A stretch of DNA of 64,000 nt from Streptomyces bungoensis (GTDB lineage: Bacteria > Actinomycetota > Actinomycetes > Streptomycetales > Streptomycetaceae): the NCBI RefSeq assembly GCF_001514215.1, contig NZ_KQ948852.1, forward strand, positions 74,292 to 138,291, in the 5' to 3' direction. The notes below the pieces were generated by a model, which saw only the letters and a list, made by a program, of their open reading frames with translations, ran no database searches and had not been told where the DNA came from. Positions within the stretch are counted from its first letter, which is position 1, and each line of letters starts with the position of its first letter. Shown here piece by piece: positions 7,696 to 15,169 of the stretch. Made by a program: the position numbers and the translations under genes.

Positions 7696-8190
7696 TCAGC
7701 GGCGCCGGAGGACGCGCTCGTGGTCGGATGCGGCGTCGCGGGGGTCGTCGTCGGCGTCGTCCGCGTAGACGTCGGCGTAGGCGTCCTCGACCGGATCGCC
7801 TTCCCCGTACTCGTAGGCGGCGTCCTCGTTGGCGTCGTCCTCGTAGTCGTCGTCCTCGTAGGCGGCGTCATAGTCGTCCTCGTAGTCGTCCTCGTAGGCG
7901 TCGTCCTCGTAGGCGTCCTCGTCGTAGAGGTCCGCGTTCCGGCGGTCGGCCACGCCCGTCAGCCAGCGGTCGGCGGCGAGGACGGCCGCCTGTCCGGCGG
8001 TCAGCAGTTCACCGCGCAGGCGGTCCACCGTGTCCTGGAGCGGGGACGGGTGAGGGCCACCGGATCCCCGGGCGCCCGCGAGGCAGGTGCCGAGCGCGAC
8101 GGCGAGCTTGGTCTTCTTCGTGCGGCCCATGACGTACCCGGCCGCCACCGCGGCCGCCAGGGCCGCCGTGCTGCTTCTCATGCCTGTCAT
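7696..8190 (-). CDS. Gas vesicle cluster accessory protein (GvpY/GvpZ position), acidic tail
   Basis: The 164-residue protein starts at an ATG overlapping the gvpG stop (ATGA), with GGGAGG in front. It opens with a short hydrophobic segment (AALAAAVAAGYVMG) and a basic GRTKKTK patch. A helical stretch containing LQDTVDRLRGELLTAGQAAV follows. From about residue 98 the protein is a repetitive Asp/Glu/Tyr tail built on DAYEDD and YEDDYEDD. The place between gvpG and gvpJ is where S. coelicolor has gvpY and gvpZ; here a single gene fills it, so it may correspond to one of them or to both. No enzymatic motif was seen. A membrane-anchored acidic scaffold is only a guess. Confidence 0.7.
   Translation of the reverse strand: MTGMRSSTAALAAAVAAGYVMGRTKKTKLAVALGTCLAGARGSGGPHPSPLQDTVDRLRGELLTAGQAAVLAADRWLTGVADRRNADLYDEDAYEDDAYEDDYEDDYDAAYEDDDYEDDANEDAAYEYGEGDPVEDAYADVYADDADDDPRDAASDHERVLRRR
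7808..7930. repeat. Imperfect short tandem repeats coding the acidic tail
   Basis: Units built on tcgtcctcgtag recur about ten times with small variations. On the minus strand they encode the YEDD/AYEDD repeats of the GvpY/Z-like protein. The phase is preserved, so length changes by slippage would stay in frame. This is a coding repeat, not a CRISPR: there are no unique spacers of constant length. Confidence 0.75.
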
Positions 8191-8438
8191 ACCTCCCGTC
8201 CTCGCGGGCTGCGGGCGGGACCTTCGAGGAGGTCGAGCAACCGCTCCTCCTCCTGCTCGAAGGCCGACTCGTCGATGGCGCCCTCGTCCAGGGCGCGGTT
8301 GAGCGCTGCCAGCCGGGCCAGCACCGTGTGCGGGCCGGACGTCCGCCGTTCGGCCTCCTCGACCAGGCGGTCCGTGACCCAGAGCGTGCCGCGCAGCGGG
8401 GCGAGGGGGAGCAGCAGCAGTTCCGTGACGATGCCCAT
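8187..8438 (-). CDS. gvpG: Gas vesicle protein GvpG
   Basis: The 83-residue protein begins MGIVTELLLLPLAPLRGTLW, the characteristic GvpG opening (hydrophobic N-terminus with LPLAP). A second half rich in Glu forms a coiled-coil-like helix (DEGAIDESAFEQEEERLLDLL). GvpG is an accessory assembly protein. The gene lies 9 nt after gvpF and overlaps the next gene by ATGA. Confidence 0.9.
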   Translation of the reverse strand: MGIVTELLLLPLAPLRGTLWVTDRLVEEAERRTSGPHTVLARLAALNRALDEGAIDESAFEQEEERLLDLLEGPARSPRGREV

Positions 8439-8447
8439 CCCGTCCCC

Positions 8448-9194
8448 TCACCGCCCGGTGCCGGCGGGACGCGCCGCGACGAAGCTGTAGCACGGCAGAG
8501 GTCCGGTCACGCTGAGCGCGAGGCGGTCCCCGAGGCGGCCGGCCAGCGCGGCGACCTCCTCGCGGAACCGCTGCTCGTCGCCGCAGCGCAGCAGGAACGA
8601 CGCGCTCAGCACCCGTTCCTCGTCGAGCGGTCCCCCGGCCACGCGCACCGCGAGGGGGGTCAGGCGGGCGAGGACCTCGCCCGCCGCACGCCGTGCCTCG
8701 CGCCGGACGCCCCGGGCCAGTGCCTCGCCCAGCCGCACGTTGGCCTCGTAGTCCGGTCTCTGCCGGGTCCGCCGGGCCAGGACGCGCAGTTTCTCGTCCC
8801 GGCGCACGAGGTCGGCGAAGTGACCGGGCACGGCCGTGCCCTTCACGTTCATCTCCAGGCAGTCCCGGACCGAGTCGAGTTGTGCCGTCAAGTCGTCCCT
8901 GTCCGCGCGCAGTTGTGTTCGGAGCGCGGCCGGGTCGGTGCTGAGGACCCCGAACCGCATGGGGAGGACGGGGCCCTGGGCGAGCAGTTCGTCCAGCACG
9001 GCCTGGTGGGCCGCGAGGTCGCGGCGGCGGGCGCGGACGCGTTCGGGTGCGCCGGAGACCGCCGCGCACAGCTCCGGTGCGGTGAGCAGCCGGACGGGAG
9101 CGCCACCCACCCCGGGGGTGTCCGGGGGCCGGACACCGGCAGGGGCGATGCCGTAGACGTACAGGGTGTCGACTGTGGTGGCGGTGCCCGTCAC
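8448..9194 (-). CDS. gvpF: Gas vesicle protein GvpF (GvpF/L family)
   Basis: The 248-residue protein opens with VDTLYVYGIAPAG and contains GPVLPMRFGVL, LEMNVKG, and the C-terminal LSVTGPLPCYSFVA, all hallmarks of GvpF. It is thought to interact with GvpA during nucleation. The start is GTG at 9194-9192, only 2 nt after the gvpA stop, with GAGAGGA in front. It is a paralogue of gvpL in the same cluster. Confidence 0.9.
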   Translation of the reverse strand: MTGTATTVDTLYVYGIAPAGVRPPDTPGVGGAPVRLLTAPELCAAVSGAPERVRARRRDLAAHQAVLDELLAQGPVLPMRFGVLSTDPAALRTQLRADRDDLTAQLDSVRDCLEMNVKGTAVPGHFADLVRRDEKLRVLARRTRQRPDYEANVRLGEALARGVRREARRAAGEVLARLTPLAVRVAGGPLDEERVLSASFLLRCGDEQRFREEVAALAGRLGDRLALSVTGPLPCYSFVAARPAGTGR

Positions 9195-9196
9195 GG

Positions 9197-9718
9197 TCAG
9201 TCCTCTCTGGCGGGGCGGCGTGCGCGCGGACGGGTGCGTTCGTCCTCGTCACCGCGGGGGCGGGCGGCGGGGCGGCGGCGCTCCGGGGCGGGGCGGCGGC
9301 GCGGCGGCTCCTCCTCCGGTTCGCGCCGGCGCCGGGCCGGGGCGCGGGTCCGGATCTCGTCCTCTTCGGCGGCTTCCGGGCTGAGGATGTCCCGGACCTT
9401 CGAGGTCAGCGAGCGGGCGGTGCGTCTGGCGCCCGCCTTGGCCATGGTCTTGGCGGCCGGCCCGCCGAAGAGTTCGGGCACGGTCTTGGACCGCACGTCG
9501 TGCTCCAGGTCGAGGCGGTTGCAGGCCTCGGCGAAGCGCAGGTAGGTGTCGACGCTGGCGATCACGATCCGGGCGTCGACCTTGAGGATCTCGATGCCGA
9601 CCAGCGAGACGCGGGCGAAGACGTCGATCACCATGCCGCGGTCGAGGATGAGTTCGAGGACGTCGTAGAGGGTGCCGGCACGGGGCGCGCAGACGATCTC
9701 GTCGTCGTAGGTGATCAC
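9197..9718 (-). CDS. gvpA: Gas vesicle structural protein GvpA with long Arg-rich tail
   Basis: Residues 15-67 contain the GvpA core: [20 protein letters not shown], then [20 protein letters not shown] and TYLRFAEA. This hydrophobic protein forms the ribs of the gas vesicle wall. The protein has 173 residues, whereas classical GvpA is about 70-75. The extra 100 residues form a basic, Arg/Pro/Glu-rich tail (for example [14 protein letters not shown]). Streptomyces GvpA homologues are known to be longer than the classical form, but this tail is notably long and low in complexity. The gene is preceded by gvpO with a 36-nt gap. Confidence 0.88.
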   Translation of the reverse strand: MITYDDEIVCAPRAGTLYDVLELILDRGMVIDVFARVSLVGIEILKVDARIVIASVDTYLRFAEACNRLDLEHDVRSKTVPELFGGPAAKTMAKAGARRTARSLTSKVRDILSPEAAEEDEIRTRAPARRRREPEEEPPRRRPAPERRRPAARPRGDEDERTRPRARRPARED

Positions 9719-9754
9719 GCGGCGGTCCTTCCGGGGTAGGGCCCGACGGGCCGG

Positions 9755-10081
9755 TCACTGGTCCTGGGCGCCGCGGCGGTAGCGGGCGACGCGGCGGTAC
9801 TGCAGCAGTTCCCCCGCCGGGTCGAGGACGACTTCGTAGGTGGCGAGCAGGCTGGTGGTGTCCGGGATGCGTGCGAGCTCCACCACGTCGACGTTGACGA
9901 TCCAGTCGCCGTCCTCGCCGCGGTACACCGCGGAGACCCCTTCCAGGCGGTGTGAGACGAGCCGGCACAGTCCGTCGGCGGCGCGCTCGGCCGCTTCCCC
10001 CGCGCCGTGCACGGCACGCCTGCGCGTGGGCGGGGAGGCCGTGCCCCGCGGTCGGTCGCCAGGTCCTGTCATGCTGCCCAC
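9755..10081 (-). CDS. gvpO: Gas vesicle protein GvpO
   Basis: The 108-residue protein contains the GvpO pattern EGVSAVYRGEDGDWIVNVDV, then VELARIPDTTSLLATYEVVL and ELLQYRRVARYRRG. It is the first gene of the cluster, as in other Streptomyces. Two ATGs are possible (10081 and 10072); I kept the upstream one because no ribosome site separates them. No convincing promoter was found in the 76-nt gap before the hairpin at 10158-10197. Confidence 0.88.
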   Translation of the reverse strand: MGSMTGPGDRPRGTASPPTRRRAVHGAGEAAERAADGLCRLVSHRLEGVSAVYRGEDGDWIVNVDVVELARIPDTTSLLATYEVVLDPAGELLQYRRVARYRRGAQDQ

Positions 10082-10157
10082 TCTGGACGCCGGAGCCGGG
10101 GAGCGCGTGCGTTGTTACGCCGTCCGGGCCGGACCACGCGCCGGCACGCGCGCGGGA

Positions 10158-10197
10158 CGACGACGGCGGGCCCGGCACAGGTGCCGGGCCCGCCGTC
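10158..10197 (-). terminator. Strong hairpin terminator after the secreted protein gene
   Basis: A perfect 19-bp GC-rich stem (arms 10158-10176 and 10179-10197) has a 2-nt loop. It begins 15 nt past the stop of the gene ending at 10212 and precedes gvpO, so it insulates the gas vesicle operon. There is no U-tract, as is common in Streptomyces. Confidence 0.8.
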
Positions 10198-10211
10198 GTG
10201 CTCCGTGTGCG

Positions 10212-11669
10212 TCAGCTGACGTCGAGCGCCGTGTCGTCGACGACGAACGACGTCTGGTACTGCGAGCCCTCGGTGCCGGTGAACTTGATCGTGACCGTCT
10301 GGCCCGCGTAGGCCGCCAGGTTGAAGCTGCGCTGGGTATAGCCGGCGGCCGCGTTCAGGTTCGAGTAGGTGGCGAGGGTCGACAGCACCGTTCCGCTGCT
10401 GTTCAGCACCTGCGCCTTGAGGGTGTCGTAGGCCGTCGAGGTGCTCGTCTCGGCGGTGTCCACGTGGAGGTAGAAGCTGAGGTTCGCGCTGGTGCAGCCG
10501 GCCGGGATGGTCACCGTCTGCGCGACCGTGTCGGTGTGGGCCGAGCCGTAGCCGTCCAGCCAGGCCTTGTAGGAGCCGGAGTGGGCGGCCTCACCGGTGT
10601 CGTTGGTGATGGTCCCGCTGGAGGCGTTCCAGGTGGTGGCGCCGGACTCGAAGCCGGCGTTGCCGAGCAGCTGGGCGGCGGTGCAGGTGCCGCCACCGCC
10701 TCCGCCTCCGCCTCCGCTGGTGGTGCCGGAACCGGCGAGCCAGGCGGTGGCGTTGAGGGCGAGGGGCGCGTTGGTGGCGGTGGAGTCGTTCCAGCCGTCG
10801 TACAGGGTGTTGCCGGACTGGCCGGTGCCGTCGTCGATCGGCGAGCTGTCGCCCCAGAAGGCGACCCGGCCGCTGCCGAAGGTGGACGTCAGGAAGAAGG
10901 CGCCGGTGTTGCCGGAGTAGCCGGTGCGGTAGAGCAGCCCCTTGACGCCGGGGTTGTCGGCCGGCTTGAGGGTGGCGGTGGTGCCGCTGGCGATGAGGCT
11001 CTTGGTGACGGTGCCGAAGGAGCCGTGCAGCACCGGGTCGGTGCTGTCGCTGATGGCGGCCGGGTGGTCGGAGCTGATGCTCAGCGAGTCGATGGAGAAG
11101 CCGAACGGGTCGGTGGAGTCGACGCTGTTGTTCGTCATCAGGTCGTTGAGGATCTCGACCGCGTCGTAGCCGTCGTTGTTGCGGTCGGCGCCGGTGTGGT
11201 CGGAGATCATGAACAGGCCGCCGCCGTTCTTCACGAAGTTCATGATCGCCGTCTTCTCGGCGGCCGTGAACATCGTGTTGGGCTCGGGCAGGACCAGGGT
11301 GTCGAAGTTCGACAGGTCGGTGGCGGAGGAGCCGCCGTAGCTGAGGCTCGAGCCGGACGGCAGCGTCTTCAGGCTGTAGGCGCCGGTCTTCTGCAGGGCC
11401 ACGCCCCACGAGGACAGGGCGCCGGTCCAGTCCGTCTCGGCGGACGGGGTGGAGTCCTGGCCGAGCGGGTCGGGCTGGCTGGTGGAGATGATCCAGTCGG
11501 CGTTGCCGGCCGTCTCGGCGTGGGCGTTGTCGAACAGGACGCGGTGCGTGGTGGCGGCGTGCGCAGGGGTGGGCGCGGTGCCGATCTGCAGGGCCGCCGA
11601 GGCGGCGAGCAGCCCGAGTCCGGTGAGGGCGGTGGTCAGTCTGCGGCGGAATCTCGTGGTTCCGGGCAT
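10212..11669 (-). CDS. Secreted two-domain protein: amidotransferase-like fold plus jelly-roll binding domain
   Basis: The 485-residue protein begins MPGTTRFRRR and has a typical signal peptide ending AHA at about residue 35. Residues 40-310 read like a class I glutamine-amidotransferase-like or ThuA/DUF4350-type domain (VLFDNAHAE, FDTLVLPEPN, GGGLFMISDHTG, GRVAFWGDSSPIDD). A Gly-rich linker of about nine glycines leads into a C-terminal beta-sandwich (NAGFESGATTWNASSGTITN ... FVVDDTALDVS) like the binding domains found on Streptomyces secreted hydrolases. I chose the ATG at 11669 because GGAGG precedes it by 8 nt. The substrate is unknown. Confidence 0.75.
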   Translation of the reverse strand: MPGTTRFRRRLTTALTGLGLLAASAALQIGTAPTPAHAATTHRVLFDNAHAETAGNADWIISTSQPDPLGQDSTPSAETDWTGALSSWGVALQKTGAYSLKTLPSGSSLSYGGSSATDLSNFDTLVLPEPNTMFTAAEKTAIMNFVKNGGGLFMISDHTGADRNNDGYDAVEILNDLMTNNSVDSTDPFGFSIDSLSISSDHPAAISDSTDPVLHGSFGTVTKSLIASGTTATLKPADNPGVKGLLYRTGYSGNTGAFFLTSTFGSGRVAFWGDSSPIDDGTGQSGNTLYDGWNDSTATNAPLALNATAWLAGSGTTSGGGGGGGGGTCTAAQLLGNAGFESGATTWNASSGTITNDTGEAAHSGSYKAWLDGYGSAHTDTVAQTVTIPAGCTSANLSFYLHVDTAETSTSTAYDTLKAQVLNSSGTVLSTLATYSNLNAAAGYTQRSFNLAAYAGQTVTIKFTGTEGSQYQTSFVVDDTALDVS

Positions 11670-11726
11670 CCGGCGAACCTCCATGAGGGGTGGGGAGTTG
11701 GCGATGGGGGCGCCAAGTCTGCGCGC

Positions 11727-11750
11727 GTAGAACGAGCTTGAGGGTTCTAC
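11727..11750. promoter_or_regulatory. Inverted repeat GTAGAAC-N10-GTTCTAC
   Basis: Perfect 7-bp arms (11727-11733, 11744-11750) flank a 10-bp spacer. The repeat lies about 60 bp upstream of the start of the secreted two-domain protein and between two divergent genes. The geometry, about two helical turns, suits a dimeric repressor, but no known regulator was recognised. Confidence 0.4.
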
Positions 11751-11885
11751 ACGCGTCGATCTGTTGAAAGGTACATGGCATGACTGCTCGGTGAACAGAA
11801 AGTCCCGGCAATAAGCGGAACGGCGTGCGTCCGCTCCCAGCGGGCAGACGGCGCAGCAGCGGGGACCGGACACAGAGGGGTGGAC

Positions 11886-12149
11886 ATGGAGATCTCAGGC
11901 GTCCTCAGTGCGATCGTCATCGGCATCGTCATCGGGGTGCTGGGCCGGCTGGTCGTTCCCGGACGGCAGCACATCGGCATCCTGTGGATCATCGTCGTCG
12001 GCATCGTGGCGGCGCTGCTGGGCTCGGCCATCGCCGCCGGGCTCGGTGTCGCGAACACCAGCGGGCCGGACTGGATCGAGTGGCTCATCCAGATCGCCCT
12101 GGCGGCCGTGGGCGTGGCCGCGCTGGACCGGACGCGCGTCCACCGCTGA
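11886..12149 (+). CDS. GlsB/YeaQ/YmgE family small membrane stress protein
   Basis: The 87-residue protein has three hydrophobic segments (LSAIVIGIVIGVLGRLV, GILWIIVVGIVAALLGSAIA, WLIQIALAAVGVAAL) and the PGRQ turn between the first two, the signature of the transglycosylase-associated/YeaQ family. The function is unresolved; members are often stress-induced. I chose the ATG at 11886 over the GTG at 11880 because GAGGGG is correctly spaced for it. It converges on the next gene with a 3-nt gap. Confidence 0.85.
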   Translation: MEISGVLSAIVIGIVIGVLGRLVVPGRQHIGILWIIVVGIVAALLGSAIAAGLGVANTSGPDWIEWLIQIALAAVGVAALDRTRVHR

Positions 12150-12152
12150 GGG

Positions 12153-12929
12153 TCACACCTCGTACAGGTAGGGCGTCGTGGTGCTGAGCGCGTGGAAGCC
12201 GAGGCGTTGCAGGATCGGGCGGCTCATGGGTGTGGCGTCCACCTGGAGGTAGCGGTAGCCGTGGGCGGCGGCGACCCGGGCCCGGTGGGCGACCAGGGCG
12301 CGGTAGATGCCCCGGCCCCGCCAGTCCTCGACGGTGCCGCCGCCCCACAGGCCGGCGAAGCGGGTGCCGGGGACCAGCTCCATACGGGCCGCGGAGACGG
12401 GCTGCTCGCCGGCGAGGGCCACGACGGCGACCACGGTGCCGGGGTGGGCGGCCAGCCGGGCGAGCAGCCGGTGGCGCAGCCGGGTGCCGTCGGTCCCGAA
12501 CGCCCGCTCGTGCACGTCCACGACGAGGTCCACACCGGCCGCGTCGGTGGCCTCGACGAGGCGGACGCCGGCGGGCGGCTCCGCGTCCAGGGCCAGCCGC
12601 GCGACCTCACCGGCCAGCAGCGTCTCCTCGGGCTCGGCCCGGAACCCCGCGGCGAGGAGCCGGTCGCCCAGGTCGGCGGGCCGGTCGTGGCCGTACAGCT
12701 TCCACTCGAAGCCGAGCCCCAGTCCGGTGAAGTGGGCGATCTGCTCACCGATCACCCGGTCCGCGCTCCCCGCGTCCAGGTCCGACCACAGAACGCCGTT
12801 CCACCCGTTCACGTCCGCGACCTGGCGCACGACGGCCCCGGCCCGCTCGACCCGGACCCCGGGCCCGTCAGGTCGCGCGCCTTCGCGCATGTCACGGTCG
12901 TAGAGGGCCAGTACGGCGGCGTGATCCAT
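12153..12929 (-). CDS. GNAT-family N-acetyltransferase
   Basis: The 258-residue protein has the GNAT domain in its C-terminal half. It carries a strand ending in AARMELVPGTRFAGLWGGGT and the acetyl-CoA loop EDWRGRGIYRAL (R-G-x-G-x-Y variant of RGxGxG/A), then YRYLQVDATPMSRPILQRLG, which is typical of the family. The N-terminal half is less conserved and may be a degenerate second GNAT fold. The substrate cannot be read. It converges on the YeaQ-type gene. Confidence 0.85.
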   Translation of the reverse strand: MDHAAVLALYDRDMREGARPDGPGVRVERAGAVVRQVADVNGWNGVLWSDLDAGSADRVIGEQIAHFTGLGLGFEWKLYGHDRPADLGDRLLAAGFRAEPEETLLAGEVARLALDAEPPAGVRLVEATDAAGVDLVVDVHERAFGTDGTRLRHRLLARLAAHPGTVVAVVALAGEQPVSAARMELVPGTRFAGLWGGGTVEDWRGRGIYRALVAHRARVAAAHGYRYLQVDATPMSRPILQRLGFHALSTTTPYLYEV

Positions 12930-13159
12930 GGGCCCGACTTCAGCATTCCCACGGTGGCGGGGCAACGGAATTATGCGGCGGGGTGGTCGGCGCGAGCCGG
13001 CGCCGGTCGCTGCGTGGTTGCTCCGCATCGTCTCCGGGGTGTGGTCACGTCTCCCCGGGACGGGGCCCTGGCCGGCGCGGCGGGCGGTGGAGCGCGGGAG
13101 GGGCCGCCGTGCCGCCCCGCGCGGCCCCGAGGAGCGCCTCCCGCCAAGTCGGCCCGCTG

Positions 13160-14014
13160 TCAGCCCAGTTCCAGTGTCGTCACGCCGAACACCCGCTCCC
13201 GGGCGTGGGCGCGGACCGGGCCCGTGTACATGCGGGCCGTCTCGAAGGAGGGGGTGAGGCCCGCCTCTTCGGCCAGGGCGACGGCGGCGGAGTTCGGTTC
13301 GGGGACGTCCAGGGCGAGTTGGCAGCCGGTGAGGCCGGTGGTGAGGGCGGCGAACAGGGCGTGGGCGTCGGTGGGGGTGTCGGCGAAGAGGGGGCCGATC
13401 CGCAGGCTGTCGAGGCCGGGGCGGATCACGCCGTAGCCGGTGACGCGGTCGCCGTCGTGGCGGACGACGGCGCGATGGCCCGGGCCGGTGAGCCACTCGG
13501 CCAGGAAGCGGGGGCGGTCGGCCGGGAAGCAGGCGCTGTCGTAGGCGGTCAGGGCGGGCAGGTCGTCCGGGGTGGCGGGCCGGACCCCGGTGGGCGTGCG
13601 GGTCTCGGGGGCCGGGCCGCTGAACCGGATGGTGCGGTAGGCGAGTTCGAAGCCGGACTGGCGGTAGTTGTCCTGCTGGGCGACGACTCCGTCCAGGCCG
13701 ACGGTGCGGTTCCCGGCGTGGGCCAGGGCGGTCTTCCAGGTGGTCAGGCCGTGGCCCTGGCCGCGCAGGTCGGGGCGGACGAGGTAGCAGCCGAGGAAGG
13801 CGTAGTGGGGCCCGTAGGTGACCACGGAGACGGCCGACACCGGTTCCCCGTCGATCCGGCCGAGGAAGAACCCCGCGGGGTCCTGGGCGAAGAAGGCGGG
13901 ACCGTCCGACAGCCCGGGGTTCCAGCCCTCCGCGGCCGCCCACTCGCTGATCACCGGCCAGTCGGCGAGGCCGGCCTGGGTGACGACGAGGTCCTGGGGT
14001 GCCGGTGAGGTCAT
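13160..14014 (-). CDS. Tandem GNAT acetyltransferase (Acetyltransf_18-type C-terminal domain)
   Basis: The 284-residue protein has an N-terminal GNAT domain (LADWPVISEWAAAEGWNPGL, YLVRPDLRGQGHGLTTW, with RGQGHG as the acetyl-CoA loop). A second GNAT-like domain starts at about residue 145 (GVRPATPDDLPALTAYD ... EEAGLTPSFETARMYTG). This two-domain layout is common in actinomycetes and its role is unassigned. The 230-bp gap to the previous acetyltransferase holds nothing I can assign. Confidence 0.85.
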   Translation of the reverse strand: MTSPAPQDLVVTQAGLADWPVISEWAAAEGWNPGLSDGPAFFAQDPAGFFLGRIDGEPVSAVSVVTYGPHYAFLGCYLVRPDLRGQGHGLTTWKTALAHAGNRTVGLDGVVAQQDNYRQSGFELAYRTIRFSGPAPETRTPTGVRPATPDDLPALTAYDSACFPADRPRFLAEWLTGPGHRAVVRHDGDRVTGYGVIRPGLDSLRIGPLFADTPTDAHALFAALTTGLTGCQLALDVPEPNSAAVALAEEAGLTPSFETARMYTGPVRAHARERVFGVTTLELG

Positions 14015-14152
14015 CGGTGCGCTCCGTTTCCGGTGAGGGCGGGGGTGCGGGCTGCGGTCGGCACGGCACGGGGCCGCGCACCCGCAGCATCCTTCCCGAT
14101 CGGCCGGGCCCGCACCACGACGGGATCAGCCGTTTCCCGGCCTCGGCCGGTT

Positions 14153-14190
14153 CCCCTCCCGCAGCCGTCCCGCGACGGCTGCCGGAGGGG
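14153..14190 (-). terminator. Hairpin terminator downstream of the chaplin gene
   Basis: Arms 14153-14169 and 14174-14190 pair at 16 of 17 positions around a 4-nt loop (ccgc). The stem starts 6 nt past the chaplin stop on the minus strand and separates it from the acetyltransferase gene. Confidence 0.75.
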
Positions 14191-14196
14191 CGGGCG

Positions 14197-14880
14197 TCAG
14201 CGGGTGCGGCCCGGGCGGAATCGGCGGTAGAGGGTGGCGCCGGTGAGGAGGAGGGCGGCGCTGCCGGCGATCGCGGGCGCGGTCATGTCCGCCCCGGTGT
14301 GGGCCAGGGACGCCGCCGGGGGCTCCGGGGTGCGCGGTGCCGGGTGGGACCTGACCGGGGCGGGCGGTTTCGGCGTCCGGGTCACGGGCGGGCTGGGCTC
14401 GTCACCGGACGTGTTCTCGGAGTGGTTGCCCACGGCCGGGTTGCCCACGCCGACCACGTTCACGGAGTTGCCGGTGACGTTCACCGGAGCGTGCACCGGC
14501 AACTGGATCGTGTTGCCCGAGAGCAGACCCGGCGAGTCCTCGGCGGCTCCTTGCGCCGAGCCGCCGGCCGCGATACCGCTCGCCGCACCGCCGGAGGCGG
14601 CCGAGCCGCCCTGGCCGGCCCTGTCGTCCCCGTTCCGGCAGGTGTTGCCGGCGGCGGGGTTCAGCAGCCCCACCACGTTCACGGTGTTGCCGCACACGTT
14701 CACCGGAACGTGCACCGGCAACTGGATCGTGTTGCCCGAGAGCAGACCGGCCGAGCCGGCCGCCGAGCCCGCGGCGCCGGCCCCGTCGGCCGCGAAGGCG
14801 CCGGACACCGGCATCGCCACGGCCATCGCGCCGGAGGCGGCGGCGACGGCGATCACACCGTTTCGGGTAGCCCGTCTCAT
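14197..14880 (-). CDS. Long chaplin, sortase-anchored, with two chaplin domains
   Basis: The 227-residue protein has a signal peptide (cut near residue 31, GAFAADG), chaplin domain 1 (residues 45-81), a Gly/Ala-rich linker, chaplin domain 2 (118-153), a Pro-rich wall spanner, the sortase motif LAHTG (192-196), a membrane helix and a basic tail. This is the ChpA/B/C architecture: hydrophobic amyloid-forming proteins that coat aerial hyphae and spores. Domain 1 keeps both cysteines (NVCGN, GNTCRN); domain 2 has neither (NVTGN, GNHSEN). The ATG at 14880 has AGGGAA upstream. The gene is followed by a hairpin terminator. Expression during aerial growth is expected from the family. Confidence 0.92.
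   Translation of the reverse strand: MRRATRNGVIAVAAASGAMAVAMPVSGAFAADGAGAAGSAAGSAGLLSGNTIQLPVHVPVNVCGNTVNVVGLLNPAAGNTCRNGDDRAGQGGSAASGGAASGIAAGGSAQGAAEDSPGLLSGNTIQLPVHAPVNVTGNSVNVVGVGNPAVGNHSENTSGDEPSPPVTRTPKPPAPVRSHPAPRTPEPPAASLAHTGADMTAPAIAGSAALLLTGATLYRRFRPGRTR
14477..14748. repeat. 53-bp direct repeat inside the chaplin gene (14477-14529 and 14696-14748)
   Basis: The DNA encoding GLLSGNTIQLPVH and neighbouring codons is repeated 219 bp apart (73 codons) with one mismatch in 53 bp. The flanks of the two chaplin domains are far more divergent. This points to recent duplication or gene conversion of just the amyloid core. Confidence 0.8.
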
Positions 14881-14993
14881 AGGTTTCCCTGCCTTCCAGA
14901 CTTCGTGGCGGGCGCTCACCCGCACTGCACCACCTAAAACGCAGACGAACCATCCGAGTTATGGCTTATCGGCCTTTCACCCCATCGAGTGGC

Positions 14994-15033
14994 ATGATCA
15001 TTCGAACCGCACGTAAAGCCGTCGAATGATCAT
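14994..15033. promoter_or_regulatory. Perfect 12-bp inverted repeat in the chaplin/peptidase intergenic region
   Basis: ATGATCATTCGA (14994-15005) and its exact complement TCGAATGATCAT (15022-15033) flank a 16-bp spacer. The element is AT-rich against a GC-rich background and lies between the divergent starts of the chaplin (14880) and the S33 peptidase (15170). It could be a binding site for a dimeric regulator or form a hairpin. Nothing else was recognised in this 289-bp gap. Confidence 0.55.
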
Positions 15034-15169
15034 CGATCGTGCCGGAGGCGGCGAAGCCTAGATCATCGGGCGGGGTCCCGCTCGCCCGGAGGCGGCCCGC
15101 GCGGGGCCCGCTTATGGTGATCGAGGGCGCAGCCCCGGTCCGCGGCGGGTGTGTCCCGGGAGGCGATCG

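Noticed and set aside
7808..7930. Regular short repeats resembling a CRISPR array
   Set aside because: Repeats are 6-12 bp, in frame, and encode an acidic tail; there are no spacers and no cas genes.
9840..11741. Long plus-strand open frame across gvpO and the secreted protein
   Set aside because: The sequence is Gly/Val/Arg-rich without domains and runs antisense to two supported genes and through a terminator hairpin.
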